Both the position numbers and the translations under genes were made by a program. From positions 86,918 to 150,917 of the forward strand of contig JBKAGX010000007.1 of assembly GCA_046290575.1 (NCBI GenBank): 64,000 nt of DNA, written 5' to 3'. Each line of letters starts with the position of its first letter. The stretch's first letter is position 1. Below the pieces are notes generated by a model that had not been told where the DNA came from, ran no database searches, and saw nothing but the letters and a program-made list of their open reading frames with translations. This DNA comes from JANQQJ01 sp046290575 (lineage in GTDB: Bacteria; Pseudomonadota; Alphaproteobacteria; SMXS01). Shown here one piece after another: positions 1 through 8,734 of this stretch.

Positions 1-1891
1 CAATGGCGCGGCCCATCACGTTGAAGGTGACCGTGTCACCGATCTCCAGCCCCATGCCTTGCGCCAGGTTGGCATCGAAAGAAATCGCCGGCGGCCCGTC
101 ATAGTCGGTGGGCCACCAGTCACCCTTGATGATCTCATTGCCCTCGGGCTGTTCGACAGCATAGCTCAGACCCCGATCGCCGCGCAGCGCCCATTGGGCT
201 TCGGGGGCGACTTCGGCGTCTTCGGCGCGTACGCCGTTGACCCGGATGATCGCGGCGCGCAGCATCGGCGCGCGGGTGACCTCGCTGACGCCAGGATGGT
301 TCCGCAGCAGGTCTTCGAATCCGTCGATCTGGTTGGGCTGGACGTCGACAAAGAAGTAAGCCGGGGCATCGTCCGGTAGTCTGTCTTTGATCTGCGCCGA
401 CAAATTGGATTCGATCTGCGCGATGGTGACCAAAAGAGTCAGCCCGAGGCCGAGCGACAGGACCACATTGGCGGTCGCCGCGCCGGGGCGATGCAGATTG
501 GCCAGGGCCATGCGCCAGACGGTGTTTTTGGGCCGCGGAATGATGGCGGCGACTTTCGTCAGGGCGATGCCTGCGAGATAGAGAATGGCAAAGCTGGCCA
601 CCGCGCCTACCAGAAACCAGCCTGTAAACAGCCGGCTGTCAGAGAATGCCAGGGCCAGGCCCCCCAGCGCGAGTGCCGAGATCACGGCAATGACAATGTA
701 CTGAGGTCGGGGGCGGCCACGCATCGGCGCCAGCATTTGCCGGAAAAGACCGGCGGCCGGCACATCGCGCGCCTGACCCAGCGGCCAGACCGCAAAGGCA
801 AGGACCGTAAAGAAGCCATATCCGGCTGCAAGAATCAGCGGCTGCAAATAAAGCCCGGGTTCGGCCGGGACCGGCAGCATGTCTTCCATTGCGGCCAGCG
901 CCGCGATGGGGAGGATGGCGCCTAGAATAAGCCCGAGCGCAACGCCGACTGTGGCCAGCAGCATGACCTGTGTCAGATAGGTGCGGAAAACGAGTGATCC
1001 GCTGGCGCCCATGCTCTTGAAGGTGGCGATGGTCTCTCGTTTGCCGGCCAGAAACCCTGCGGTGGCATTGGCGACACCGACACCGCCCACGACCAGCGCG
1101 GTCAGGCCTGCCAGCGCCAGAAAGACGCTCAGCCGCTCCATGAATTGCCGCAGGCCCGCGGCGCCATTGCTGCGGTCGCGGATCCGCCAGCCCTCATCGG
1201 CGTAGCGATCGAGAAGATCGCGGGTAATGACGTCCGGATTAACGTTGTCTGGCAGCGCCAAACGATATTTGTATCGGATCAGGCTGCCCAGCCTAATCAG
1301 CCCGGTTTCCTCCAGGCTGGCATTCGCCACCATGGCGCGGGCGCCCAGTGTGAAGCCATCGGCGGCTTGATCGGGTTCTCTGACCACGGTAGCGCGGACC
1401 TGGTAGTCGAGCGCCCCGATCCGCAGTGTGTCACCCACTAACGCCCCTGTTTTTCTGAGCACGAACGGATCGACGACCACGCCCCAAGCGCCGCCCCGTT
1501 CCTCTAGTGCTTCCTGGATCGGCATCGCCGGATCCAGTTCCATCGTGCCATAAAGCGGATAGGCGTCGTCGACGCCTTTCAGTTCGATGGTGGTGCGTTG
1601 GCCGGAGCCGGATGCGGCCATCGACCGCAGGCTGACCACCCGGCTGGTCTCATATTGGCCGGCGACATAGCCCAGCTGGGCCTCTGTCATGGGCTGGTTG
1701 GTCAGGCGGATTTCAACATCGCCGCCGAGAATGACCTGCCCGTGTTCGCCGATGCCGTCCAGCACCGCTTCGCGGACCGCGCCAACGGCGGCAATTGCCG
1801 CGACACCCAGCACGATGCAGGCAAGAAAGACGCCAAAGCCTTTAAGCCCGCCGCGCAATTCCCGCAGCGCGAATTGCAGCGGCAACGGCAT
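1..1891 (-). CDS. ybbP: FtsX-type ABC transporter permease (YbbP-like), partial
   Basis: This reading frame is open from an ATG at 1891 to the left edge, about 630 residues without a stop. It starts MPLPLQFALRELRGG, followed by a hydrophobic segment (FGVFLACIVLGVAAIAA) typical of the first membrane helix of FtsX/MacB-type permeases of about 800 or more residues. Its start codon overlaps the stop of the ATPase gene by one base (TGATG), so the two are translationally coupled. With that ATPase it should form an inner-membrane exporter of the YbbAP type; the family acts on envelope lipids or lipoproteins, but the substrate here is not known. The C-terminal part lies outside the window. Confidence 0.85.
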   Translation of the reverse strand, partial: MPLPLQFALRELRGGLKGFGVFLACIVLGVAAIAAVGAVREAVLDGIGEHGQVILGGDVEIRLTNQPMTEAQLGYVAGQYETSRVVSLRSMAASGSGQRTTIELKGVDDAYPLYGTMELDPAMPIQEALEERGGAWGVVVDPFVLRKTGALVGDTLRIGALDYQVRATVVREPDQAADGFTLGARAMVANASLEETGLIRLGSLIRYKYRLALPDNVNPDVITRDLLDRYADEGWRIRDRSNGAAGLRQFMERLSVFLALAGLTALVVGGVGVANATAGFLAGKRETIATFKSMGASGSLVFRTYLTQVMLLATVGVALGLILGAILPIAALAAMEDMLPVPAEPGLYLQPLILAAGYGFFTVLAFAVWPLGQARDVPAAGLFRQMLAPMRGRPRPQYIVIAVISALALGGLALAFSDSRLFTGWFLVGAVASFAILYLAGIALTKVAAIIPRPKNTVWRMALANLHRPGAATANVVLSLGLGLTLLVTIAQIESNLSAQIKDRLPDDAPAYFFVDVQPNQIDGFEDLLRNHPGVSEVTRAPMLRAAIIRVNGVRAEDAEVAPEAQWALRGDRGLSYAVEQPEGNEIIKGDWWPTDYDGPPAISFDANLAQGMGLEIGDTVTFNVMGRAI

Positions 1892-2598
1892 CAGGCGCTG
1901 CTCCCCGCCAGCCGGGGCTGGGGTGTTTCATCAGCCTCGATTTTGCCATCCCGCATCCGGATGACCCGGTTGCAGCGGCTGGCAAGGCCCGGATCGTGGG
2001 TGATCAGCACCAGCGTCGTGTCGCGTTCTGCCTGTAGGGCAAACATCAGCTCGATAATGTCCGCGCCTGTGCCGGCATCCAGGTTGCCTGTCGGCTCGTC
2101 GGCCAGCAGCAGGCCGGGATCGGGGACAAGGGCCCTGGCCAGTGCGACGCGCTGTTGTTCGCCGCCGGACAGTTGCGATGGATAGTGGTCCAGCCTGTCG
2201 GCCAGCCCGACGATTTTCAGTTCTTCTGCTGCTTTATCGAACGCATCCCGGTCGCCTTGCAGTTCCAGCGGAATGGCGACATTTTCATGCGCGGTCATGG
2301 TCGGAATCAGATGAAAGGACTGGAAGACGATACCGACCCTGCCCCGGCGAAACGCCGCCAGCCGGTCTTCATTCATCGAGGTAATGTCCTGCCCGTCGAT
2401 GGCGACCTTGCCTTTGGTGGGCTTTTCCAGTCCGGCCATCACGCTCATCAAGGTGGATTTGCCGGACCCGGACGCACCGACCATGCCGGCCGCTTCCCCG
2501 CGGGTGATCTCAAGGTCGATGCCGCGCAGGATATTGACCGGCCCGGCAAGGCTCTTAAGTGTTAGGTGAATGTCCTCAAGGCGAATCATGGGGGCCAT
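1891..2598 (-). CDS. ybbA: ABC transporter ATP-binding protein, YbbA/LolD family
   Basis: A 235-residue ABC ATPase with Walker A GASGSGKST (about residue 41), Q-loop VFQSF, signature LSGGEQQRVALARAL, Walker B LLLADEP and the H-loop LITHD. This subfamily (LolD, MacB, YbbA) energises FtsX-like permeases, and the overlapping downstream permease fits that. The gene is divergent from a tesA-like gene, the same arrangement as tesA/ybbA-ybbP in E. coli, which supports the YbbA assignment over LolD. An alternative ATG at 2589 would leave room for a promoter between the divergent genes. Confidence 0.9.
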   Translation of the reverse strand: MAPMIRLEDIHLTLKSLAGPVNILRGIDLEITRGEAAGMVGASGSGKSTLMSVMAGLEKPTKGKVAIDGQDITSMNEDRLAAFRRGRVGIVFQSFHLIPTMTAHENVAIPLELQGDRDAFDKAAEELKIVGLADRLDHYPSQLSGGEQQRVALARALVPDPGLLLADEPTGNLDAGTGADIIELMFALQAERDTTLVLITHDPGLASRCNRVIRMRDGKIEADETPQPRLAGSSA

Positions 2599-2635
2599 GG
2601 CGTTTTCCGGAAGGTTTGTCCGATATGGTGCTTAT

Positions 2636-3283
2636 GTGAAGCTTATCAAATTCTTAAACGTGCTCGCGCTCGTTACCCTTTCCTACGGCGCGCAGGCGCA
2701 AGAGGATGACCCGCTTTATGTTCTGGCGCTGGGCGACAGCCTGACGGCAGGCTACGAACTCAGCCCGGATTATGCTTTTCCGGTGCGTCTGGAAGCCAAT
2801 TTGCGCGATGCCGGGCTGGATGTCACGGTCATCAACGCCGGGGTGTCGGGCGATACGTCGAGTGGTGGGCGCGCGCGCCTGGAATGGGCGGTCAGCGACG
2901 TACCCGACGGAAAACCCGATCTGGCGATCGTCGAACTGGGCGCTAATGACGCCCTGCGCGGCATCGACCCGGCGCTGACCCGGGAAAATCTCGAAGCGAT
3001 CATCGCCTATTTCCAGGTTCGGGAGGTGCCGGTGCTGCTGGCGGGCATGCAGGCACCGCCCAATATGGGGCCCGACTATGCGCAAGAATTTGACTCGCTT
3101 TACCCGGCATTGGCCGAGCAATTCGACGTCGCGCTCTACCCGTTTTTTCTCGATGGCGTCGCCGCCAATCCCGACCTGAATCTGGCAGACGGCATGCATC
3201 CGAATGAAGAAGGTGTCGATGTCATCGTGACACGCATCGCCCCACTCGTTAAAACTCTGCTGAAGGCCGACACAACACCCTAG
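2636..3283 (+). CDS. tesA: Secreted GDSL esterase / acyl-CoA thioesterase I (TesA)
   Basis: A SGNH/GDSL hydrolase of about 215 residues. Visible family blocks are LALGDSLTAGYEL (nucleophile Ser), NAGVSGDTSSGG (oxyanion Gly), VELGANDALRG (oxyanion Asn) and DGMHPNEEG (catalytic Asp/His). The N-terminus from GTG 2636 (VKLIKFLNVLALVTLSYGAQA) reads as a signal peptide ending in AQA, so the enzyme should be periplasmic. It hydrolyses acyl-CoA, lysophospholipid or aryl-ester bonds. In-frame ATGs at 2570, 2588 and 2597 are possible but overlap the divergent ybbA start; the signal peptide made me choose the shorter form. The divergent tesA/ybbAP layout is conserved in proteobacteria. Confidence 0.88.
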   Translation: MKLIKFLNVLALVTLSYGAQAQEDDPLYVLALGDSLTAGYELSPDYAFPVRLEANLRDAGLDVTVINAGVSGDTSSGGRARLEWAVSDVPDGKPDLAIVELGANDALRGIDPALTRENLEAIIAYFQVREVPVLLAGMQAPPNMGPDYAQEFDSLYPALAEQFDVALYPFFLDGVAANPDLNLADGMHPNEEGVDVIVTRIAPLVKTLLKADTTP

Positions 3284-3293
3284 CCCTGCACCA

Positions 3294-3337
3294 GGAGGAT
3301 ATGATGAACGCGAACAGTGCTTTTCATCGCGTCCTCC
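3294..3337. other. Two-part hairpin between tesA and thpR
   Basis: GGAGGA (3294-3299) pairs with TCCTCC (3332-3337), and inside it GATGA (3303-3307) pairs with TCATC (3324-3328), separated by a 3+3 internal loop. No T-run follows, so it is not a clear intrinsic terminator. It may affect readthrough from tesA into thpR. Confidence 0.3.
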
Positions 3338-3372
3338 CCAGTGTCACACGCTAGACAGATGGGCCTGATGTC

Positions 3373-3918
3373 ATGCTTCGCCTGTTTGTTGGACTCTCTC
3401 TCCCTGCCGAGATTCGCCTGCGCCTGATGGGTGTTATGGGCGGTGTTTCCGGTGCCCGCTGGCAGACCGAAGACCAGCTTCATCTTACCCTGCGGTTCAT
3501 TGGCGAGGTCAGCGAAGACCGCGCCGAAGACATCGACAGCGCGCTGGATCGCCTTCACTTCGAACCGTTCGACCTCACACTGCGCGGGCTGGGAACATTC
3601 GGCAATGACCGCAAGACACGCGCGCTGTGGGCCGGTGTCTCGCCGGAAGGGCCGGTGGCCGATCTTGCCCAGAAGGTCGAACAGGCGGTTGTGCGCACCG
3701 GGTTGCCGCCGGAGACCCGCCGCTACAGCCCTCACATCACGCTGGCGCGCTTCAGGAACGGCAAAGTTCGATTGGACCGCGTGATGGCAGCCGGGGGAGA
3801 TCTGATGTCCACGCCCTGGACGGTCGACCGGTTTCACCTTTACCGCAGCCACCTGGCGCATACCGGCGCGGCCTACGAAATCCTCGCGTCCTACCCCGAC
3901 GGGCCGGATGGCGACTGA
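3373..3918 (+). CDS. thpR: RNA 2',3'-cyclic phosphodiesterase (ThpR/LigT, 2H family)
   Basis: The 181-residue protein has the two HxTx motifs that define the 2H phosphoesterase superfamily: HLTLRF (about residue 37) and HITLAR (about residue 121). The start MLRLFVGLSLP matches the usual N-terminus (RLF.A..LP) of bacterial ThpR. The enzyme opens 2',3'-cyclic phosphates on RNA and is cytoplasmic. Its last codons overlap the start of the downstream MATE transporter by 11 bp, so the two are probably co-transcribed; no functional link between them is obvious. Confidence 0.92.
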   Translation: MLRLFVGLSLPAEIRLRLMGVMGGVSGARWQTEDQLHLTLRFIGEVSEDRAEDIDSALDRLHFEPFDLTLRGLGTFGNDRKTRALWAGVSPEGPVADLAQKVEQAVVRTGLPPETRRYSPHITLARFRNGKVRLDRVMAAGGDLMSTPWTVDRFHLYRSHLAHTGAAYEILASYPDGPDGD

Positions 3919-5224
3919 CAAGATCATGCACCGCCATGTGCTGAAGCTGGCGGGCCCCATCATTCTGGCCAACATCTCGCTGCCGCTGCTGGGTGCGGTC
4001 GATACCGCGATGATGGGTCATATGGACGGACCGCAATATCTGGCTGGCCTGGCCATCGCGTCGACTGTGTTTGCCTCGATTTACTGGTGTTTGGGTTTCC
4101 TGCGTATGGGCACCACAGGCTTTGCCGCCCAGTCGCTGGGCACAGAAGACAAGGCTGCGCTTGGCCTTAGTTTTGCCCGCGCGGCGCTGCTGGGTTTGGC
4201 CATGGCGTTCGGAGTCATGCTGCTGCAGGCGCCCATCGCCGCATTGGCGTTTTCTGTCCTTGAGGGCAGTGATCAGGCACTGGGTGCGGGGAAAGATTAT
4301 TTCGACATCCGCATCTGGGGCGCGCCCGCGGCGCTGGTCAACTTCGCGATTATCGGCTGGATGATCGGCGTCCAGCGCACCGGCGACGCGCTTATCGTGC
4401 AGCTTGTCATGAATGTTTTGAATGCCGCGCTGAACGTCCTCTTTGTGATCGAATTCGGCTGGGGCATTGAGGGCATCGCCCTGGGCACGGTGATCGCGGA
4501 GTACACCGCCGTCGCACTGGGGCTTTTTCTGGTCCGGCGGCGTTTTCGTCAGCTGGGCGCCACCGTCCCGCGCAGCAAACTGCTGGAGCCTGCGGGGCTG
4601 TCCCGGCTGCTTTCCGTCAATGGTGACATTTTCGTACGGACTTTCTTTCTGATGATCGCCTTTGCGATGATTACGCGCGAGGGCGGGCGATTGGGCGACG
4701 TGGTGCTGGCGGCCAACGGAATCCTGCTTAACCTGAACCTGTTTGTCGCCTTTGGGCTCGATGGTTTTGCCCAGGCGGGTGAAGCGCTGGTTGGCCGCAG
4801 CTATGGCGCCCGGGCACGGAGCGATTTACGCCAGGCGGTCCGTATTTCAACGATCTGGGCGGCGATCACCGCTGCGCTTTTCTCATTGGTCTATCTGTTG
4901 GCCGGTGGCCTGATCGTCGATCTCTACACCAGTATCCCCGAGGTGCAGGCGGCCACCCGAACCTATCTTGTCTGGGTGATTATCGCACCGTTGGCGGCGG
5001 TCTGGTGTTTCCAGCTCGATGGCATCTTCATCGGGGCGCAGCATACGCGGGATATGCGTAACATGATGGTGATTGCTTTTGCCGCCTTCGTCGCGGCGCT
5101 CTATGGCCTCATGCCCATCTGGGGCAATCACGGTCTCTGGGCGGCGATGATCGTGTTCTATATCGTCCGTGCCGCCACGCTCGCGATCCGCTATCCCGCG
5201 ATTGAACGAGCGGTCGAGCGCTAA
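3908..5224 (+). CDS. MATE family efflux transporter (DinF-like)
   Basis: A 438-residue polytopic membrane protein that begins HRHVLKLAGPIILANISLP, followed by GAVDTAMMGHM, the characteristic first-helix pattern of MATE/DinF proteins. The WCLGFLRMGTTGFAAQSLG block is typical of the DinF branch. About twelve hydrophobic segments are present, as expected. MATE proteins export cationic or aromatic compounds using Na+ or H+; the substrate cannot be told from sequence. It overlaps thpR upstream, and its stop codon overlaps the stop of the convergent arsC gene (CTAA at 5221-5224). Confidence 0.92.
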   Translation: MATDKIMHRHVLKLAGPIILANISLPLLGAVDTAMMGHMDGPQYLAGLAIASTVFASIYWCLGFLRMGTTGFAAQSLGTEDKAALGLSFARAALLGLAMAFGVMLLQAPIAALAFSVLEGSDQALGAGKDYFDIRIWGAPAALVNFAIIGWMIGVQRTGDALIVQLVMNVLNAALNVLFVIEFGWGIEGIALGTVIAEYTAVALGLFLVRRRFRQLGATVPRSKLLEPAGLSRLLSVNGDIFVRTFFLMIAFAMITREGGRLGDVVLAANGILLNLNLFVAFGLDGFAQAGEALVGRSYGARARSDLRQAVRISTIWAAITAALFSLVYLLAGGLIVDLYTSIPEVQAATRTYLVWVIIAPLAAVWCFQLDGIFIGAQHTRDMRNMMVIAFAAFVAALYGLMPIWGNHGLWAAMIVFYIVRAATLAIRYPAIERAVER

Positions 5225-5568
5225 AGAACGTCCAGCACGGACTCAGGCGGGCGCCCGATGGCGGCTTTGCTGTTCGCCAGCACGATGGGCCGTTCGATCA
5301 GGATCGGGTTCTCCACCATCGCTGTGATCAGATCATCCTCCGACAGCGAATCATCCGCCAGATTGAGTTCCTTGTAGGGCGCTTCCTTTTTGCGCATCAG
5401 GTCCCGTGGTGCCATGTCGAGCTGCTTGAGAATCGCGGTGATCTCGTCTGCCGTTGGCGGTGTTTTCAGATATTCGACAATTTCCGGATCGATGCCTTTT
5501 TCCTCAAGTAAGGCCAGAGTTTGGCGGGATTTCGAGCAGCGCGGATTATGCAGAATGGTGACGGACAT
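5221..5568 (-). CDS. arsC: Arsenate reductase, glutaredoxin type (ArsC/Spx-like)
   Basis: A 115-residue thioredoxin-fold protein starting MSVTILHNPRCSKSRQTLALLEE, with the catalytic cysteine at residue 11 in the HNPRCSKSR motif and the family block IERPIVL near residue 91. This is the glutaredoxin-dependent ArsC family (also annotated YfgD/ArsC-like), which reduces arsenate to arsenite. No arsR, arsB or acr3 gene lies nearby, so its role in arsenic resistance is uncertain and it may be the housekeeping YfgD type. I chose the ATG at 5568, since the upstream extension does not resemble the family. Confidence 0.9.
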   Translation of the reverse strand: MSVTILHNPRCSKSRQTLALLEEKGIDPEIVEYLKTPPTADEITAILKQLDMAPRDLMRKKEAPYKELNLADDSLSEDDLITAMVENPILIERPIVLANSKAAIGRPPESVLDVL

Positions 5569-5640
5569 GTGCTTTTCCCTCTTCTGAATTGGATGCCAAC
5601 CTACACCACGGGACAAGACGAGATGCAAGTTACGCGATCC

Positions 5641-5659
5641 GTAATTGACAATCATTCGC
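5641..5659 (+). promoter_or_regulatory. Putative Fur box upstream of bfd-bfr
   Basis: The 19 bp here match the classical Fur consensus GATAATGATAATCATTATC at 13 of 19 positions, with the core TGACAATCATT almost intact. It lies 46 bp before the bfd start codon, in the divergent gap to arsC. Iron control of bacterioferritin-associated ferredoxin genes is common, which fits. The match is by eye only. Confidence 0.5.
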
Positions 5660-5704
5660 AAGCAGCTATATGGTCTGTACCGAAGAGAGAACGGGTGGAC
5701 CATC

Positions 5705-5905
5705 ATGTACGTTTGTGTATGCAACGCATTGCGTGAGGACGATATTCGTGAGGCGTGTCGCGAACAGCCCACGGCGACACCGGAACAGGTGTATGCGTCT
5801 CTTCATGCTGAGCCTGATTGTGGCACCTGCCTTGTCTATGCCCAGCACGTCATCGACCTGGAGCGAGCGCAGATGGAAATGGACCGCCACGCAGTCGTTC
5901 CCTGA
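5705..5905 (+). CDS. bfd: Bacterioferritin-associated ferredoxin (Bfd)
   Basis: A 66-residue protein, MYVCVCNALREDDIREA, with cysteines at positions 4, 6, 39 and 42 (CVC near the start, CGTC later), the spacing of the [2Fe-2S]-binding BFD domain. Bfd docks on bacterioferritin and passes electrons that release stored iron. The bacterioferritin gene follows 78 bp downstream. I chose ATG 5705 because the cysteine motif begins at residue 4 of every family member; an upstream in-frame start at 5645 lies within the Fur-like box. Confidence 0.93.
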   Translation: MYVCVCNALREDDIREACREQPTATPEQVYASLHAEPDCGTCLVYAQHVIDLERAQMEMDRHAVVP

Positions 5906-5983
5906 TTTGATTTCATCGCTGTTTGACGGTTCTTCGCCCGCCTCTTATGGTGGCGCAATATCGCGTTATCAGGAGGATTTTTC

Positions 5984-6469
5984 GTGCAGGGCGACAAGAA
6001 GGTCATCAAATATCTCAATCAGGTGCTGCGCAATGAGCTGACAGCCATCAATCAGTATTTCCTGCACAGCAGGATGCTGAAAGATTGGGGCCTGAAGCCA
6101 CTCGCTGACTACGAATACGAAGAATCCGTCGACGAAATGAAGCACGCGGATGAGCTTATCGAGCGCATCCTGTTTCTTGAAGGCCTGCCCAACCTGCAGG
6201 AGTTGAATCGACTGCGCATCGGGGAGAACGTTCAGGAAATCCTGAAGTGCGACCTCGATCTCGAGCTGGAGGCCATCCCCGCTCTGCGCGAAGCTGTCGC
6301 CCATTGTGAAGAGGTGAAGGATTTCGTGTCGCGGGAGCTGTTTGAAGGCATTCTCGAGAGCGAAGAAGAGCACGTGGACTGGCTGGAAACACAGCTCGGT
6401 CTGATCGACAAGATGGGCGTCCAGAACTACATCCAGCTATCCACCGGCAGTGTCGAAGGCGAAGGCTAA
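5984..6469 (+). CDS. bfr: Bacterioferritin
   Basis: A 161-residue four-helix ferritin. Ferroxidase ligands are visible at the expected places: E18, E51, H54, E94, E127 and H130. Met52 (DEMKH) is the haem axial ligand that separates bacterioferritins from plain ferritins. Twenty-four copies form the iron-storage shell. The start is GTG at 5984 with a strong ribosome site (AGGAGG at 5971-5976). It follows bfd and ends 2 bp before the convergent pyrD gene. Confidence 0.96.
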   Translation: MQGDKKVIKYLNQVLRNELTAINQYFLHSRMLKDWGLKPLADYEYEESVDEMKHADELIERILFLEGLPNLQELNRLRIGENVQEILKCDLDLELEAIPALREAVAHCEEVKDFVSRELFEGILESEEEHVDWLETQLGLIDKMGVQNYIQLSTGSVEGEG

Positions 6470-6471
6470 AG

Positions 6472-7542
6472 CTAAAGCGCGTCGGCGCCGACGGCTTCTG
6501 CGACGTTTTCAAACCCGTCCTCGCGCAGCAGCGCCGTCAATTCCTGTTTGATCTGCTTGACCAGCCCGGGCCCGTGATAGACGAGCGCGGAGTAAAGTTG
6601 CACCAGGTCTGCGCCCGCGCGGATGCGTTCATAGACATCCTGGCCTGACGCAATCCCGCCGACGCCGATCAGCGGAATGCGGCCACGCGTGCGGCTATAG
6701 ACCGACTTCAATGTCTGGGTCGCGAGGATTTTGAGGGGCGCGCCGCTTAACCCTCCCTGTTCGTCCTTGAGGGGGCTCTTCAGACTCGCAGGGCGGCTGA
6801 GCGTGGTATTCGACACAATCATGCCATCCAACGCGTGGTCCAGCACGACCGCGGTGATATCGGCGATCTGTTGTTCGGTCAGATCAGGCGCGATCTTCAG
6901 GACCAGCGGCGTCGGGCGAACTTCGGAAATATTGGTCCGTTCCTCGACCAAACGGCCGACCAGGTCCTCAAGCGCGTCTTTGCTCTGCAGATCACGAAGG
7001 CCGGGCGTGTTGGGTGATGAGATATTGATGCTGAAATAGTCCGCCATGCCGGCAAACCGTTTCAGGCCTGTAACATAATCCTCGGCGCGGTCAGGAGAAT
7101 CCTTGTTGGCGCCGATATTGATTCCGACCTTGCCCAGCTTTCGGCGTGCGCGCCTGGCCGACAGCCGCTTGACCACCGCATCGGCACCGTCATTGGCAAA
7201 ACCGATCCGATTGATCACTGCGTCATCTTCCAAGAGGCGGAACACGCGGGGCACCGGGTTTCCGGCCTGGGGGCGCGGGGTGATTGTGCCAACCTCTACA
7301 AAGCCGAAACCCAGTTTCAGCATGGCGTCGGGCACCTCGGCGTTCTTGTCGAAGCCTGCGGCGAGCCCGATGGGATTGGGCAGTGCCATGCCGAACAGGC
7401 TGGTTGCCAGTTCCGGTGTGTCCATGCCGCCGCCAAGCAACGCGGGCATGCCGGACTTGAGCAGTTTCAAGGTCAACTGATGCGCCTTTTCAGCGTCCAG
7501 GCGCATCATCAGCGGTTTGATCAGGGCATAAGGGTCAACCAT
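6472..7542 (-). CDS. pyrD: Dihydroorotate dehydrogenase, quinone-dependent (class 2)
   Basis: About 356 residues starting MVDPYALIKPLMMRLDAEKAHQ, the membrane-associated N-terminal helices of class 2 enzymes. Family blocks follow: NPIGLAAGFDKN, GTITPRPQAGNP, NRIGFANDGAD, NISSPNTPGLR (catalytic Ser region), VSNTTLSRP and LIGVGGIASG. The enzyme oxidises dihydroorotate to orotate in pyrimidine synthesis and passes electrons to quinone. ATG 7542 gives the best N-terminus and overlaps the end of the upstream DUF952 gene by 8 bp; ATG 7554 is an alternative. It is probably co-transcribed with DUF952, a common pairing in alphaproteobacteria. Confidence 0.95.
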   Translation of the reverse strand: MVDPYALIKPLMMRLDAEKAHQLTLKLLKSGMPALLGGGMDTPELATSLFGMALPNPIGLAAGFDKNAEVPDAMLKLGFGFVEVGTITPRPQAGNPVPRVFRLLEDDAVINRIGFANDGADAVVKRLSARRARRKLGKVGINIGANKDSPDRAEDYVTGLKRFAGMADYFSINISSPNTPGLRDLQSKDALEDLVGRLVEERTNISEVRPTPLVLKIAPDLTEQQIADITAVVLDHALDGMIVSNTTLSRPASLKSPLKDEQGGLSGAPLKILATQTLKSVYSRTRGRIPLIGVGGIASGQDVYERIRAGADLVQLYSALVYHGPGLVKQIKQELTALLREDGFENVAEAVGADAL

Positions 7543-7891
7543 CAGGAAACGCATCCGGGAAGCGATGCCCTGTGGCGTCAGACCATGGCAGGGCAACCAT
7601 GCTGATGGCGGCGTCGGTGTTCAACGTGTCATAGAGATGGGGGAACAAATCGCCGCCGCGTGACGGTTCCCACTTTAGCGCCGCCGCTGGAAGTTTGGTG
7701 GGATCAACCCCAATCAGCAGAAGATCCGCCTGCCCGGCAAAATGCTTGGCTGCGGTCTCGCGCGCCTGTGCAGCCGTGGAGAAGTGAATGAACCCGTCCG
7801 CCAGGTCGACGGTGGACCCTCTATAGGCGCCCTCCTTCAGGGCGGTGTCCCATTCGGCGCGGGTGCATATCTTGTATATCAACTCGGCCAT
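7535..7891 (-). CDS. DUF952 family protein
   Basis: A small soluble protein of 118 residues starting MAELIYKICTRAEWDTA. Features typical of DUF952 are YKI near the start, the block DGFIHFSTAAQA and GGDLFPHLYDTL. The family has no firmly established function. It sits directly upstream of pyrD with an 8-bp overlap, so the two share an mRNA. The ATG at 7891 fits the family N-terminus; a GTG at 7903 would add four residues. Confidence 0.88.
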   Translation of the reverse strand: MAELIYKICTRAEWDTALKEGAYRGSTVDLADGFIHFSTAAQARETAAKHFAGQADLLLIGVDPTKLPAAALKWEPSRGGDLFPHLYDTLNTDAAISMVALPWSDATGHRFPDAFPDG

Positions 7892-7954
7892 GCTGCGGCG
7901 CACACTACACGAAGTCGCCGGGGGCGAACAGAACCCGGCGACTATATCGTCTCA

Positions 7955-8734
7955 CTACTGTTTGGCGAACGGATCGGTGGCCCTGAAGACCTGCTTAATC
8001 CGTTTGCGGTCACCAGATTTCAAGGCGGTGCGCAGAGTCTCCCCTTGTTGTTTGATCAACCGCTCCAGTGCATCACGCGCCGTCAGGGCGTGCGCGCGCT
8101 CGAGCAGTTGTGCCGCGTCCGCCATATGCCGTCTGATGCTCAGGCGCAGCAGGGCACGGGCATATTCGATATGCAGGATCGGGTTGTGAGGGTCTAGCGC
8201 GATGGCCCGCTCATAACTCTCATCGACAGCTTTGCGGGAGACGCCGTAGATCATGCGGGCGACCAGGCCGCCGCCGTCCAGCACTTCAGCTGTCCAGCCG
8301 CCCTTGACGACCCAGCCCCAGGCCTGGTTGGGGTCGGCGGCAATGGCCCTCTCGATCAGGTCGCGGGTCTCATGCCCCAGGCCGGCATTGTGCGCTGGCC
8401 AACTGCCCATTTGCCTGGATTTGTACCCCAGCGCGATCACCCGTTGCAGCAGTGCCTCGAAGTGGCTCGGGTTTGCGGCGACGGCGCGTTCGCTGATGTC
8501 CAGCGCGCGGGCAAGGGCGGCGTCGGCGTCGGCGCCCTCTGCTTGGTAGGCGGCTTCCGCCAGCAGGGCCCGCGCCGCCAGCGCGTCGCCATCGACGGTT
8601 TCCAGAGCTTCGGCCATGTCCGCTGCGGCATAGAAGTTGCCTTCGGTATAGAGGTTCAGGGCGTCCTCGAAGCTTTGCGCGACCGCGGATACCGGAGTCA
8701 TCAGAACCAGAATATAGAGCAGACGCCGGATCAT
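7955..8734 (-). CDS. Periplasmic TPR-repeat protein
   Basis: A 259-residue protein with a signal peptide (MIRRLLYILVLMTPVSAVAQS) and helical repeats resembling tetratricopeptide units: one around ALNLYTEGNFYAAADMAEAL, one near ALDISERAVAANPSHFEAL and one near ERAIALDPHNPILHIEYARAL. No enzyme motif is visible. The start ATG at 8734 overlaps the stop of the upstream lipoprotein gene (ATGA), so the two products are made together and may form an envelope complex. TPR proteins usually scaffold protein interactions; the specific role is unknown. Confidence 0.8.
   Translation of the reverse strand: MIRRLLYILVLMTPVSAVAQSFEDALNLYTEGNFYAAADMAEALETVDGDALAARALLAEAAYQAEGADADAALARALDISERAVAANPSHFEALLQRVIALGYKSRQMGSWPAHNAGLGHETRDLIERAIAADPNQAWGWVVKGGWTAEVLDGGGLVARMIYGVSRKAVDESYERAIALDPHNPILHIEYARALLRLSIRRHMADAAQLLERAHALTARDALERLIKQQGETLRTALKSGDRKRIKQVFRATDPFAKQ

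Noticed and set aside
1..1890. Several plus-strand open frames of 60-195 codons
   Set aside because: All lie antisense to the continuous minus-strand permease frame.
5221..5568. An arsenic-resistance operon
   Set aside because: Only an arsC-like gene is present; no arsR, arsB, acr3 or arsH is nearby.
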